Below the pieces are notes generated by a model, which saw only the letters and a program-made list of their open reading frames with translations, was not told the origin of the DNA and ran no database searches. Source: Schistocephalus solidus (lineage: Eukaryota > Platyhelminthes > Cestoda > Diphyllobothriidea > Diphyllobothriidae). Taken from it: a DNA stretch of 64,000 bases. Shown here piece by piece: positions 43,565 through 54,621 of the stretch. The stretch covers positions 1 to 64,000 of the forward strand of contig WEDG01005159.1 in assembly GCA_017591395.1 (NCBI GenBank). Direction: 5' to 3'. The first letter of the stretch is position 1; each line of letters begins with the position of its first letter. The position numbers and the translations under genes were made by a program.

Positions 43565-44788
43565 TTATAACGATAGGCAACTTTTTAAATCATCAGCGTA
43601 CATAAAGGGCCTACCATACTGAAAACAATCAGGAACATCGTTCACAAAAAGGCAAAATAGAAGCGGGCCGAGTACACTACCCTGAATAACGCCACTCCTC
43701 ACGTGCGTGGGGTTGGAGATAACATCGGAAATTTTTACCCGTTGTGCGCGATCATTCAAATAGGAGGATATTAAGTTCAGAAGCTTGTTACCTATGCCGA
43801 AGGAGGTAAGTTTCAGCAGGAGGAGATCGTGGTCAACACGATCAAAAGCCTTCGTGAAGTCGAAATAAACGGTGTAAATTGCAAAACCACTATCTCTAGA
43901 TTGTAGCACATGATCAAAGTAAGAGAGCTGGCAGGTGTCACAAGATCTTTTTTCGAGAAACCCATGCTGAGCCGCATTAAGTAGGTTATTCTCTGTTAGG
44001 TGACGCATCAACTTGTCTTTAATCAAGGTCTCTAATATCTTCGAGGCTGCTGGCAGTGTATTTATTGGCCTAAAGTCGTCAAATGACGTAGTTCTGCCGT
44101 GTTTGGGTATAGGCAAAATGTGCGATTCCTTCCATAAAATAGGGAAGGTTTCACTTTCAAGAGCAAGATTGAATATCTTATACAGAAGTGACGGAAATAT
44201 ATCATTTGCATCCGCCTTTAGAACGCTGACCGGGACGCCATCTGGTCCAGGACTGTAAGATTGGCGAGAACGCCGAATGGCTACGGTTACGTCCCAGAGG
44301 GTAAAAGTTATGTTTTCGAGGACGTTACCGGTCCAAACCCGGACGTTTGGAAAGGGGGCGACCGAATGTTCACTGAAAGTTCTAGACAAGAAAGCATTGA
44401 AGCTATCAGCCGTCAACTTAGCGTCAGCTATAGGGTTTCCAAAAGCATCTCGAAGTACAGGGTACTGAGTTTTTCTCTGCGATTTTACAGTCCGCGAAAA
44501 GAGTTTTGCAACATTGTACGAAGGGTTTTCGGCAAAGTTAACCTCTTCAGCTAGTCGCTTTTCTTCGGAGAGCCTCTTAGCCTGTTCAAAGATTTGCTGG
44601 ATCAATGGCAGGACGGAAGTGTCATTTAGTCGATGAAAACGACGCGAGAGTCTACGCAATCTACGGCGGAAAGGTAAAGGGAGGTAGACTTCATCCTTGA
44701 CATTAATTATTTTCTTACGAGGAACAAAACGAGAAATGAGTGGACCTAGAACTTGGTAGAATGTATCAGTACAAACATTCACATCCAA
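43565..44788 (-). CDS. Family C LINE reverse transcriptase
   Basis: A 407-residue frame: FVPRKKIINVKDEVYLPLPF, then SYSPGPDGVPVSVLKADAND, HILPIPKHGR, DFRPINTLPAASKILETLI, AQHGFLEKRSCDTCQLSYFD, motif A (VYFDFTKAFDRVDHDLLL), motif B (RSGVIQGSVLGPLLFCLFV) and motif C (FMYADDLK). The frame ends just after motif C at an AAAAA run, and the continuation is one base away. All catalytic Asp residues are present. Upstream it is separated from the endonuclease by a stop near 44820. Confidence 0.85.
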   Translation of the reverse strand: MDVNVCTDTFYQVLGPLISRFVPRKKIINVKDEVYLPLPFRRRLRRLSRRFHRLNDTSVLPLIQQIFEQAKRLSEEKRLAEEVNFAENPSYNVAKLFSRTVKSQRKTQYPVLRDAFGNPIADAKLTADSFNAFLSRTFSEHSVAPFPNVRVWTGNVLENITFTLWDVTVAIRRSRQSYSPGPDGVPVSVLKADANDIFPSLLYKIFNLALESETFPILWKESHILPIPKHGRTTSFDDFRPINTLPAASKILETLIKDKLMRHLTENNLLNAAQHGFLEKRSCDTCQLSYFDHVLQSRDSGFAIYTVYFDFTKAFDRVDHDLLLLKLTSFGIGNKLLNLISSYLNDRAQRVKISDVISNPTHVRSGVIQGSVLGPLLFCLFVNDVPDCFQYGRPFMYADDLKSCLSL

Positions 44789-44829
44789 ACATAGAAAGAA
44801 GTTAGTCCAATCGTGGGAATTAAGATGTG

Positions 44830-45621
44830 TTAGTAATTCCCCATATTTGCTGATCGGAAATCGTGGAAAAAGCTATATTTTTTTGAAAACGTTTCATCAG
44901 CCTCGATTTCTAGTGAAGAAACAACTATAGCATGGTCTGAACTCCCAAGTGGGTCTAAAGGTGAAACTGACAGTGGCTGACAACCTCTGCAGAAGATAAG
45001 ATCAAGTATGTTTGATCCTCGGGTGGGAAAATCAACTACCTGATCCCACATGCCAGTATCTATGGCCTCAAGCAAGTTTTCGAACTTTGCAGGACCGGAA
45101 GGTGGAAACCAATGAACTTCAGGGGAGATTGAAGTCACCTGCAATCAAGCAGTACTTCATATTTAGGTCAACTGCGGCATGAAATGCCTGTGAGAGACGG
45201 AGATCGTAATCCCCACTTGCGTTTGGGGGCGATAGACACAACCGACGAGTAAAGAGTAGTTATCTTTAAGAACTACTCGGAGCCAACAACTCTCTTCTAC
45301 CGCGGTAAATTGTCGATAATCCAACGGCAGAAAGGTAAGTGGCTGCTTAATATAGATGCAGCTTCCTCCGCCACGGCCCTCGTGTCGATCGTTACGAATA
45401 TAGTCGTACCCTTGAATATTGAGTTCAGAGTTGGATACACAGGGTGTTGCCCAAGTCTCTGTAACTATTACAATGTCGGGGCAGTGGATGAAAACCAGAG
45501 TCTGGAGCAATGGCATCTTATTAAGCAGAGATCTGGCATTTAATACGAATAATTTAAGCGCGCACGTTTTTGGTTTCTGAGAAGGGACAGTTAGGCTGTC
45601 AGAGTGAATGCCTTCGGCCAA
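44830..45621 (-). pseudogene. Family C LINE ORF2 endonuclease
   Basis: Starts MAEGIHSDSLTVPSQKPKTC at 45621 and carries NARSLLNKMPLLQTLV, VTETWATPC (catalytic Glu) and RNDRHEGRGGGSCIYIK. The frame shifts at a C run near 45230 (VYRPQ), continues as SGDYDLRLSQAFHAAV and LIAGDFNLP (catalytic Asp/Asn, about 45135), shifts again at CCCC, and goes on as VHWFPPSGPAKFENLLEAID, FPTRGSNILDLIFCRG and LGSSDHAIVV (catalytic SDH). Two one-base shifts in C runs are the only lesions seen. Confidence 0.8.
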
Positions 45622-46837
45622 AGAAATGTTCTTTTCACTTGAACAATTTGTCCGTTTCTTATTTGGAGATGTGCCTCGCCATTGGTCCTTCGTGTTTCCA
45701 GTTCTATTATTAACTGTCTCATTTTTAGTCTCTCCTTCAGTCCGTATTCCGGTTGAAAAAAAACTTCAGAATGCAGGCCCCGTAGGGTTGCTTTTCTCTG
45801 TAGCAGGAGCTGTGCCTGTGCTTCGTTTTCCAAGATGATTTTAAGAGGTCTTGGTCGAGAATTTGATTCGGGTGCGGACAGAGCTTTCCCTATTCTATAT
45901 GCCTTGAGAATGTGGATGGACTCGCCGTCCGTTAGCATCGTTTTTGCATACAATTGAAGGAGATCCAAGTCATGTTTGACTCGCTCCTTTGGAATACTTG
46001 AAGCTGACTCCGGGACCCCTTTAATGACTAAATTATGTTTTCGACTCAAACGAGGGCCCGTTTGTAACTCAGATCTTTCAGCTGAGTGAGTACTGGTAAC
46101 CAATTCACTTGGCCCGGTAGGTCCACATGAACTGGGTGTTGGGCAGGCTAGAGCCAAATCTCTGCACGACTTGTTCTTCTTAGACCTTTTCTTCTTTGGC
46201 TTAACGAACTCGCCAACCTCTTCAACATCGTATGTTGGTGCATCGTCTACCAGTGATGTGGCGATGGGCGGTAAAGCCAGATTAGTGCTGATGCTACCCG
46301 AACTAAGTACCGGTAGAGTGGCGCAAGGACTAGATGGGGCTCCCTTCGGAAGTAGCGAAATTTCCTCTGGTTTACCGGGTCCAGCAGTCGCGATATGTTT
46401 AATGTGACTTTTATGTAAGCTTGAAGAAGCTATAAATGAATACGAATTTTGCTTTGTTGTAGGTTTATTACGAACAGGAGCTTTTTTAGCAGTTGGGCAA
46501 GATATAGATTTTTTTAAGTTATCTATTTCTTGTCTTAGATTCCTTATTTCCTGCTCCATCCCTGAGAATTTCTGCTGGAGGCTGAAACACCCCATACATG
46601 TTTCGTCTTCGTAAGCTACATTAGTTAAGCTTACTGAACTTTTACCCCGTTTAGCGGGAGGTGAACAAATAGCAGAATAACGATGGTTAAAATTGTTTTC
46701 TGCTTGTCCATTAACTTGCTTAACAAGATCCCCTGCCAATATGGCCGAGTGGGTAGAGGCGCCGAGAGACGGTCCCAAGCAGCTTGGTCGTGGACCAATT
46801 TTTGTGACAATAAACTTATGGAACTTGAGTTTTGCAT
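45591..46837 (-). CDS. Family C LINE ORF1 protein
   Basis: The likely start is ATG at 46837 (MQNSSSISLLSQKLVHDQAA). The frame changes near a run of four G at about 46734, after which 46730-45591 is open. Domains in order: a Cys-containing segment (ETCMGCFSLQQKF), a coiled coil (MEQEIRNLRQEIDNLKKSI), a long Ser/Pro linker with a basic patch (KPKKKRSKKNK), and a C-terminal RNA-binding fold typical of LINE ORF1 proteins (HNLVIKGVPES, HILKAYRIGKA, RPLKIILENEAQAQLLLQRK, EVFFQPEYGLKERLKMRQL). ORF1 proteins coat the element RNA. The stop overlaps the ORF2 start by about 30 bases in another frame. Confidence 0.75.
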
Positions 46838-47147
46838 GTTATAATTGCCACAAAATTAATAGAGAGTCAGCTGAGTTTTCAACAATAAGAATTTGAAAAT
46901 ATAAGGACTCAGCCTTTGGTTTGAGTCCCTTCCGCGATTGAGAGCAGATGCAGGGATCACACAGCCGGCGTGAGTTTCGGAAAGCAGCAAAGATCGAGGG
47001 TCCAAGTTGCAATTTACAAACTCAGAGGAATATAAAGACAATTCTTTAATAGATTTTCCAACACCGTGTCTTCTACACTGAGGTAGAGACTTAAAACTCG
47101 TAGGCTCGAGGTACTTGAAATTCGAAACCAATTTCAAACAACGCGGG

Positions 47148-48204
47148 AACCAACGAAAAAGACGCAGCTTAAAGATCAGACGTCTGTGTGAAACCCTGTC
47201 AAAGGCTTTGCTAAAGTCAATGTAGACCGCATCGACTGACAAACCCATTTCTAATGATTTTGTCCAACTTTCCATGGATGAGAGCAGGTTTGTGAGGACA
47301 GGATCGCCAATTCGAAATCCATGTTGATATGAACTTCGCAAGTTATTCTCTTCAAAATGCCTCATCAGTTCCATTTTGATTATCTTTTCCATCATTTTGC
47401 AGCAGATACTTGTGAGACTGGCTGGTCGGAAACTGTTTGGTGATGCCCTCTGTCCTCCTTTATAGATGGGGGTTATGTGGGCTATATTCCACTCGGTAGG
47501 CAGAGCCCCCGCCTCCATTGAACTTTCAAATATCTTGGAGAGCGGAGAAGACAGCTGGTCTGTGAGTTCATTGAGAATTTTTGCGGATAAACCATCTGGG
47601 CCAGGTGATTAAGTGGGCTGTATCTGTTTCAGAGTTTTTCTTACTGTACCCATTGTGAACGACACCGTGCTTATTTTGTTTGTAGATGTGGCAGTACTGC
47701 AGTATTCTTCCTCGTCAAAAAGTGGTTCCTATGTATACACGGACATAAATAAATTGGATAAGAGGCTGGTCTTATCAGAGTTATCGGTTAACCTGTTTCC
47801 CTGATAGTCTTTTAGACAAGGAATGGAGTCCCGATTTCATTTTGCCTTATTTACGTAAGCAAAAAAAATTTCGAATTTCTTGGTATGTATTTGACTATTT
47901 CTGACTCAAAGGCTGATCTTTCTTTTCTCAGAAGATTCCGACACTGATTTTGCTGTTTCTTAAAAGGGAAAAAATTTTCGGGTTGTTGATATCTGGCAAA
48001 CGTTCTCCACAGTCTTTTTTTCTTCTTGAGATTCTTTTTTTATTTCCGATGTCACCCACTCATGTCGGCAGACGAACGATCGCCTTTTAAGTGGGCAGAA
48101 TTTCTCTACCAACTGCTGATTCAAGTAACTAATGAAGAACCAGGCAGCGTTTGGGTCAGGTACATGTGCAGGGCTCCAGTCTATCCCATTCAGTAATTCT
48201 TTCA
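47148..48204 (-). mobile_element. Family B LINE, middle segment (RT first half)
   Basis: The minus strand reads MKELLNGIDWSPAHVPDPNA, then a degraded stretch, then LPTEWNIAHITPIYKGG, ASPNSFRPASLTSICCKMME, YQHGFRIGDPVLTNLLSSME and motif A (VDAVYIDFSKAFDRVSHRRL). At 47147 it runs straight into the 5' end of the family C element. At 48204 it meets the 3' tail of a second, truncated family C copy. Confidence 0.8.
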
Positions 48205-48783
48205 TTTTTAATTAATTTTTTTATTTATTGCCAGTTTGCAGGCAAGGTCAAAATGGATTTACAGTAGGGGGTCGAGCTGACAGTGAAAAATACTCCTGAT
48301 CGTTCTTTAAAATGTTTTCAGGAGAAAAACTGCAGCTTATTGAAAGGCTTAAAGTTCAGGACAGGGAAGTATTGACATCGGTGCACGGTGTAGTACTTCT
48401 CCTTTCATTTTTGTGGATCAGGTATTCTGTACTAGCAGCAGGTATGCCGGCGAATGGCTGCTCGCTGTCGACTTAGGAATAAACCGATTACGGACTGCAG
48501 AGCCAGCAATATTGCCCTCAGCATGAAGTCTGGCACCGGATTCAGAGTCCGCGGACGCCATCAGAACGGAAGAGAGCTTCAAGAGAATCAGCACCCAAAA
48601 TTTGTGGAAGGTGTCCTGAATATAGAAAACTAGTGACAGCTCTCGTAAACAAAGGATAGTTTTGCTGAATTTTAATACTTATGGGTATTTTATTCCAGAT
48701 TGCTATAGCGTTTTCCGAAATAAACTGACGGTATCTAAGGGTGCGTGCCAAAGGAAGAAATAAAAATACATCTCGATGACTGG
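48205..48783 (-). mobile_element. 5'-truncated family C LINE nested in family B
   Basis: The last 580 bp of family C: tail AATAAATAAA-type end at 48205-48235 and VFLFLPLARTLRYRQFISEN ... IWNKIPISIKIQQNY, truncated at 48783 where family B endonuclease sequence resumes. Clear 5' truncation by LINE integration. Confidence 0.85.
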
Positions 48784-49105
48784 GATAATCCCATTTCCAT
48801 ACATTTCTCTCCGTTACTGCACGACAGAAAAAGGACGGTACTCCCAAACAAGAACACAATGATAACTTCGTCCAATCGGTACGTAAGAACTTAATGCAAG
48901 GATGCAATTGTCGTCTCTACTAATGATTAGATCCAAACAGCTTGACTGCTGCCCATTTCGGAACTGCGTCTTCATTGTGACATGTTGGGTAAGAAACTCG
49001 TCATCTACCAACTGAAGTAATTTCTGTTGGAATGAATTTTCCGATCGCGAGCAGTACATTGACACCCAATCGATATCGGGAGCACAAGCATTCCATGCTG
49101 CAGTT
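48784..49105 (-). mobile_element. Family B LINE, endonuclease C-terminal segment
   Basis: The minus strand reads APDIDW then VSMYCSRSENSFQQKLLQLV, DDEFLTQHVTMKTQFRNGQQ, SSCLDLIISRDDN and IGRSYHCVLVWEYRPF (the SDH motif degraded to SYH). The N-terminal half of this endonuclease is at 51885-52423, beyond the opposite-strand insertion. Confidence 0.75.
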
Positions 49106-49109
49106 TACT

Positions 49110-51880
49110 TAAATTTTAAGTATTGCTTAATTGCAGGTGATTTCAACCTTCCTGACATTCGCTGGTTTCCGGTCCCCTCCGGCCCCATGAATTTTGAGGA
49201 CTTCCTCGAGGCCGTAGATATTGGCATGTGGACCCAGGTTGTTGACTTCCCTACCCGAAGATCAAGCATAGTTGATCTAATCTTCTGCAGAGGTTGCCTG
49301 CCTTTGACAGTGTCATCATTAGGCCCACTTGGGAACTCAGACCATGATATCGTTTTTTTCTACACTACAACTCGAAACCAATGAAACGCTTTCCAAAAAT
49401 AACGCTTTTTCTTTGATTTTCGATTAGCGCTTTCGACAGAATTATTGATACATCTTAACTCTCACGACTGGTCTAATTTCTCTGTGTCATGATGTGAACA
49501 CCTGTACCGGTATGCTTTACGAAGTTTTAGATCCACTTATTTCTCGTTTTGTTCATCGTAAGAAATTAATTAATGTCACGGATGAGGTTTATCTCCCTTT
49601 ATCTTTTCGCCGTAGGTTGCGTTAACTCTCTCGTCGATTCCATTTGCAAAACGACATTTCCATTCTGTCCTTGATTCACCGTATTTTTGAGCAGGCCAAG
49701 AGGTTAACCGAAGAAAAACGGCTAGCCGAAGAGGTCAAATATGTCAAAAACCGTTCGTTAAATGTAGCGAAACTTTTTTCACGCGCAATAAGAACCCATA
49801 GTAAAACATGGCATCCCGTACTACTGGACACCGTTGGAAATCCTGTAGTTGATGACGAATTGACGGCTGATAGTTTTAACGTTTTCTTGTCCAGAACATT
49901 TATTGAAAATTCGACCACTCCCCCTCCGCCCATCCAGGTTTGGACATGTGCCGTCCTCGAGACCATAACTTTTACCATCTGGGACGTAACCGTAGCCATT
50001 CAACGTTTTCGTCAATCTTATAGTCCTGGACCAGATGGCGTACCGATCAATATTATAAAGGCGGATGCTAATGATATTTTCCCGTCACTTCTATGTAAGA
50101 TATTTTATCTAGCTCTTGAAAATGAAACCTTTCCCAGTGTGTGGAAGGAATCGCACATCCTACCTATCCCCAAGCACGGTCAATCTACGTCAATTGACGA
50201 TTTTCGGCTAATCAACACACTGTCCGCAGCTTCGAAAATCCTGGAGACCTTGATCAAAGATAAGATGATGTATCATTTATTGAGAATAACCTATTGAGTG
50301 CAGCCCAGCATGGGTTCCTCAGAACAAGGTCTTGTGACACATTTCAGCTCTCTTTCTTTGATCATGTTCTACAATCTAGGGATAATGGCTTTGCACTTTA
50401 CATGGTCTATTTCGATTTCACCAAGACCTTCGATCGTGTTGACCATTCCCTTCTTCTCCTGAAACTCTCCTCTTTCGGTATATGTGGTAAACTTCTGAGC
50501 TTGATATCTTCTTACCTGAGCTCTCGCACACAACATGTTAAGATCTCAAATGCTATCTAAAACTCGGCACGTGTGCTAGGCCCGCTTTTATTTTGTCTTT
50601 TTGTCAATGATGTGCCAGGTTTATTTCGAAATGGTAGCCCCTTCATGTATGCCAACGATTTAAAAGTTGCTTATTGATGCAAGCCGGCAGATCGCGACAC
50701 CGTGCTTGATCTATTAAAAAATGATCTCGAGGCATTTGCCCAGTGGTGCTGCACATGGCGCCTTTCCTTTTCTTGGCACAAATGTTCCGTTATGGTTGTC
50801 AGTGACAACCATCAGCCTCATCTAAGCATAGATGGCCACGATATAAATGTACCTGGCGTTGTTAAGGACCTAGGAATATCATATTCCAACGGTCTCAATC
50901 TTTCAGAGCATTGCGCCCTGATAGTCTCCAAAGCACGCAGAACTGCCGGGTTTATCCTCCGAAATTTTAAAACTATTGATATAAGCCTACGTCTTTATAA
51001 AATGTACGTGAGATCTAGCCTGGAATACTGCTTTTTTTCTATTTAGCCTTCTGCGCGCTAGCAAACGGAAGAAAAAAGAATCGGTCCAGCACTTCTTCAC
51101 GAAAAGAATTTTATCGTTGGATCATCGTAATCTGTCGTATCCAGAATGCTGTGGGCTTGTAAACATTGATCCCTTATGGTTTTGCCGAGAGCAGAAGGGA
51201 CTCTTTTTGCTGTTTAAGCTTTTGAATAGTCGTACATTTAATCCCCTTACCACTTTGAGGCAGCTTGACCATCCTCGGCGCAGCAGTCATCGCAATGTCT
51301 TTTTATTTCTTCCATTAGCTCGCACAGTTAAGTATCGACGGTTCTTTTCGGTAAACGCCATGGCCATGTGGAATAAACTTCCCATTATATAAAAATCCAG
51401 CGGAGTTATTCTTTGTTTAAGATAACTTTTACTAGTTTTTTGCATTCAGAACAGTTTCCAAGAATTCTGGGCACAGACACGGTAGAATCTGTTTTCCTGT
51501 CCGACGGAGTGCACGGCATCTGAACCCTGATCCCAGGTGTTACCTCGAGGGATACGGCACCGTCTCTGCAGCCTGCACCAGCTGACTTCTTCGGCAGACA
51601 ATGAGCAACCGTACATGGATGCTTTCTTGCCTGGGGCAGAATCCCGGTTCATAGCAAAGACAGAGAGACTGCAAACAGACTGCAATTGTGTTAAACCTTC
51701 CCTGATCTGAATTGCTATCATCCTTACAGACGGCAATTTTTTCTCCTGAATAACATAAAGATAGGAAAAAACATTTAAACTGATATATATTCAGGAGTTT
51801 TTTTCACTGCCAGCCTCTACCCACTGAATATTTCATCTGACAATGCCTGTAAACCGGCATTAAATAGAACTATTATTATT
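49110..51880 (+). mobile_element. Family C-related LINE, plus strand, nested in family B
   Basis: It starts inside the endonuclease (LIAGDFNLPDIRWFPVPSGP, MNFEDFLEAVDIGMWTQVVD, GNSDHDIVF). The reverse transcriptase follows in several frames: 49644-50297 (SYSPGPDGVPINIIKADAND, SHILPIPKHGQ), 50294-50560 (AAQHGFLRTRSCDTFQLSFF, YFDFTKTFDRVDHSLLL) and 50702-51046. The C-terminus is 51117-51392 (FLFLPLARTVKYRRFFSVNA). Motif C reads YAND instead of YADD at about 50650. The 3'UTR shares CAGGAGTTTTTTTCACTG with family C. It is an older subfamily member, dead by stops and the lost Asp. Confidence 0.8.
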
Positions 51881-51884
51881 TAAC

Positions 51885-52500
51885 TCTGCAAGTATTAATA
51901 AGCGTTTGCTACGGCAGATTTGCTTTACCTCTGTGATGAGTGCTTCGTCCGTGTCCGTTCGCTGTCCTGGGGGTCGATATACCACGGTAATATGGAAGTC
52001 TGCTTAGTTTGGGACTTTTAGTTTACAACTAAGTATATTGCAAGACGAGTTCCTATTTGGTGAGGGCCCATCCAGAATGAAGTCAATGCCTTCTCGTTTG
52101 ATCATTGCGATTCCACCACCCCTACGTTCGTTTCTATCCATGCGGATAAGCTGAAAACCGTCTATTCTGACTTCTGTGTCTGCGATTTGTTTATTTAACC
52201 ATGTTTCAGTTAGAGCTTTGAAGTCAGGTTGTAAATGGTCCACGACCAGTTTGATTTCATCTATTTTGTTAAATGCACTCCGCACATTTGCGTACATCAT
52301 TTTCATCTTGTTTTGTTTCCTCGATTTCTGAAAATTGTTGGTTCTTTCTTGCACATGATGATAATTGCTGGATATTTCGCAAGATATATCCAGTCCCCTG
52401 TCTGGGTTCAAATCTATAAGCATTTGGTAGGGCTTTTGACCGGCGTGGTTGCCGTCAATTTCACCCCGGATGCTCCCCTAAAAACGAGCGCACCGTTTTG
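51885..52500 (-). mobile_element. Family B LINE, 5' segment with endonuclease N-terminus
   Basis: The frame 52423-52004 reads KMMYANVRSAFNKIDEIKLV, LTETWLNKQIADTEVRIDGF (catalytic Glu) and RMDRNERRGGGIAMIKREGI. A second frame continues to 51885 with ITVVYRPPGQRTDTDEALIT. The expected GDFN motif is exactly where the plus-strand insertion splits the element. No ORF1 was recognised to the right, so the 5' end may be truncated near 52500. Confidence 0.75.
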
Positions 52501-52602
52501 AAAATTTTGTTGTCTATAATTTTCAAGGTTAGTACAAATAAGTAAGTTATCATAAAAGAGACATTCCCACGCCAGTAATTCGGCAAAACCTTATTAGTCC
52601 CT

Positions 52603-53703
52603 TGTTTATTTATTTATTTATTTCCAGTTTACAGGCAAGGTCAAAAAAATGTATGCAGTAGAGGGTCAAGCTGACAGCGAAAAAAACTCCTGATCGTTGT
52701 TTCAAGTGTTTTCAGGAAAAAAACTTCAGCTTATTGAGGGATTAAAGTTCAGGACAGGGTAGCGTTGACACAGGTGCCAGGTGAAGGACTTCTCCATTCA
52801 GTGTTAAGGATCTGGTATTCTGCACCAGCAGGTATGTCGGCGAACGGCTGTTCGCTGTCGACTGAGGATTAAGCCGATTAATGTCTGGAGAGCCAGCAAT
52901 ATTGCCCTCAGCATGAAGTCCGGCACAGGATTTAGAGTCCGTGAATGCTATCAGAACCGAAGAGAGCTTCCACAATGTCAGCACCCAAAGGTTTTGGAAG
53001 GTATCCTGAATTTAGAAAACTAGTGACAGCTCGCGTAAACAAGGGATAGCTTTGCTGAATTTGGATACTTCTGGGTAGCTTATTCCAGATTACTATAGCA
53101 TTTACCGAAAAAAACTGCCGGTATCTAACTGTGCGTGCCAAAGGAAGAAATAAAAATACATCTCGATGACTGGTGCGCGGAGAGTGGTCGAGGTGCCTCA
53201 GAGATGTAAGGGGGTTAAATGTACGACTGTTTAGAAGTTTAAACAGTAAAAATAGACTCTTCTGTAATCTACGAAGCAACAACGGGTCAAGGCTTGTAAG
53301 CTCACAGCGTTGTTGGTAAGACAGGTTTCTGTGCTCTGAAGAGAAAACTATTTAGTAAAGAAGTGCTGGACTAATTCTATCTCCTTCCGTACACTAGCGT
53401 GCAGAAGGCTAAATAGAAACGAGCAGTATTCCAGACTAGGCCTGACATACATTTCATAGAGGCTGATTATAATGTTGACGGTTTTAAAATTTCTGAGAAT
53501 AAACCCACTGGTTTGGCGTGCTTTCGAGACCATCAGGGTGCAGTGCTCTGACAGATTAAATCTACTAGAATATGATATGCCCAGATCCTTTATAACTCCG
53601 GGCCCATTTAGGTCGTGACCGTCTATGCTTAGGTGGGGCTGATGGTTATCTCCAATAACCATAACGGAGCACTTGTGCCAAGAAAGCGAAAGGCGCCATG
53701 GTA
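52603..53703 (-). mobile_element. 5'-truncated family C LINE
   Basis: Has the (AAAT)n-type tail at 52603-52622 and the family C C-terminal domain in two frames (53282-52932 with LLFKLLNSRTFNPLTSLRHL, and 53740-53348 with LSLSWHKCSVMVIGDNHQPH). Truncated at about 53703 within the thumb region. Confidence 0.85.
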
Positions 53704-54360
53704 TACGAAGATTGTTCCCACAGCAGCATGATGTGAGCAATATTAAAAAAACGAAGCAAGTGCACTAAGTTCATCCACATAAATTACATCCTTTGAATGA
53801 ATAAGGTCGACACAATGCCCCGTTCGAGCCTCTTTCATTCGCGTTGGATTTCGAAAATTCTGTACGAGAAAGAGATTCATCGTAAGCCTTAATAGTCTTG
53901 AGCTAAAAGAATACCAAAATCCTTTAATTTAATTTTTTTCCAGTCAGTAAATGGTGCAGTAAAATCTCCAGTGATAATTGTATTTTGAGTTTGAGCTGCA
54001 ACTTTAACTATTTCAAACATCGTCTCGTTAACTTCTCGAGTTTGATTTGGCGGTCTATATATAATGAAAAAACCCAGATTTCATGCTCAACGCCTCTTTA
54101 GTTTCTAATATTTTTTATCGCAATCTCATTAACAAACAATTCTACGTTCAGATTCGATGATTGCTCTATTGATGTAGATTGCTAGACCCACACCCTTTTA
54201 TACAGTCGGTATCGATGCAACCTTTTGCCATCCAGTGTTTCAGCCTACTTCAGATGGTTATCAGGACAATTTACAGTTCTCCTGTAATATGTAAGCGTCG
54301 GTCACCAATGGATACCCAACTATTTAGTGTGTAAAATTGAACGAATATGATTGAGCACAC
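53704..54360 (-). mobile_element. LINE endonuclease remnant upstream of PPP4C
   Basis: The minus strand can be read with stops as TETWLAKGC (about 54220), IIYRPPNQTREVNETMFEIV (about 54060), TIITGDFTAPFTDWKK (about 53960) and EARTGHCVDLIHSKDVIYVD (about 53800). These are the ordered motifs of a CR1-like endonuclease, distinct in sequence from families A-C. It ends only about 80 bp before the PPP4C start codon. Confidence 0.6.
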
Positions 54361-54438
54361 GACCTTTGTTTTAAATGCGATTTCGTTCATAGGGCTACAT
54401 ATAGCACCCACTTGCAATTCAATTCTGTCGGTGGGTTG

Positions 54439-54588
54439 ATGGCCTCTACGAGTGACCTAGACAGGCAGATTCAGCAGCTCAGAGAATGTAAACTAATTAC
54501 CGAAAACGAAGTTAAGGCTCTCTGTGCCAAGGCAAGGGAAATCCTTATTGAAGAAAGTAATGTCCAATGCGTGGATTCGCCAGTCACA
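54439..54588 (+). CDS. PPP4C: Protein phosphatase 4 catalytic subunit, exon 1
   Basis: ATG at 54439 opens [20 protein letters not shown] and [20 protein letters not shown], the N-terminal helical part of PP4 catalytic subunits (SDLDRQI and the AKAREIL..ESNVQ..DSPVT stretch are close to identical in animals). The exon ends after Thr50 at a GTATTT donor. An upstream in-frame TTG exists, but the ATG gives the expected N-terminus. PP4c is a two-metal Ser/Thr phosphatase acting with regulatory subunits in DNA repair, centrosome maturation and splicing. Four exons here give 227 of about 307 residues. Confidence 0.95.
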
Positions 54589-54621
54589 GTATTTTTCTGA
54601 TTTCTTCCATTAACTTAGTAG
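54589..54621 (+). other. PPP4C intron 1, 33 nt
   Basis: GT at 54589 and AG at 54620-54621. Removing 33 bases joins SPVT to VCGDIHGQ in phase. Without removal the frame stops at once. Confidence 0.92.

Larger units (their letters stand above)
42378..47147 (-). mobile_element. Full-length family C LINE nested in family B
   Basis: About 4.8 kb on the minus strand: 5'UTR (47147-46838), ORF1 (46837-45591), ORF2 overlapping ORF1's end and starting at 45621, with endonuclease (45621-44830), reverse transcriptase (44788 to about 43500) and C-terminal domain (43456-42725), then a 3'UTR ending in an (AAAT)n tail (42378-42397). The ORF1/ORF2 layout and the short repeat tail are CR1-like. Both ends fall against family B sequence. 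Only a handful of single-base shifts break the ORFs, which makes it the youngest-looking LINE in the window. Confidence 0.85.

Noticed and set aside
46741..46762. tRNA Ser/Leu-like A box (GGCCGAGTGGGTAGAGGC)
   Set aside because: No B box at a suitable distance. The stretch is the complement of the coding sequence at the start of family C ORF1, so the likeness is probably chance.
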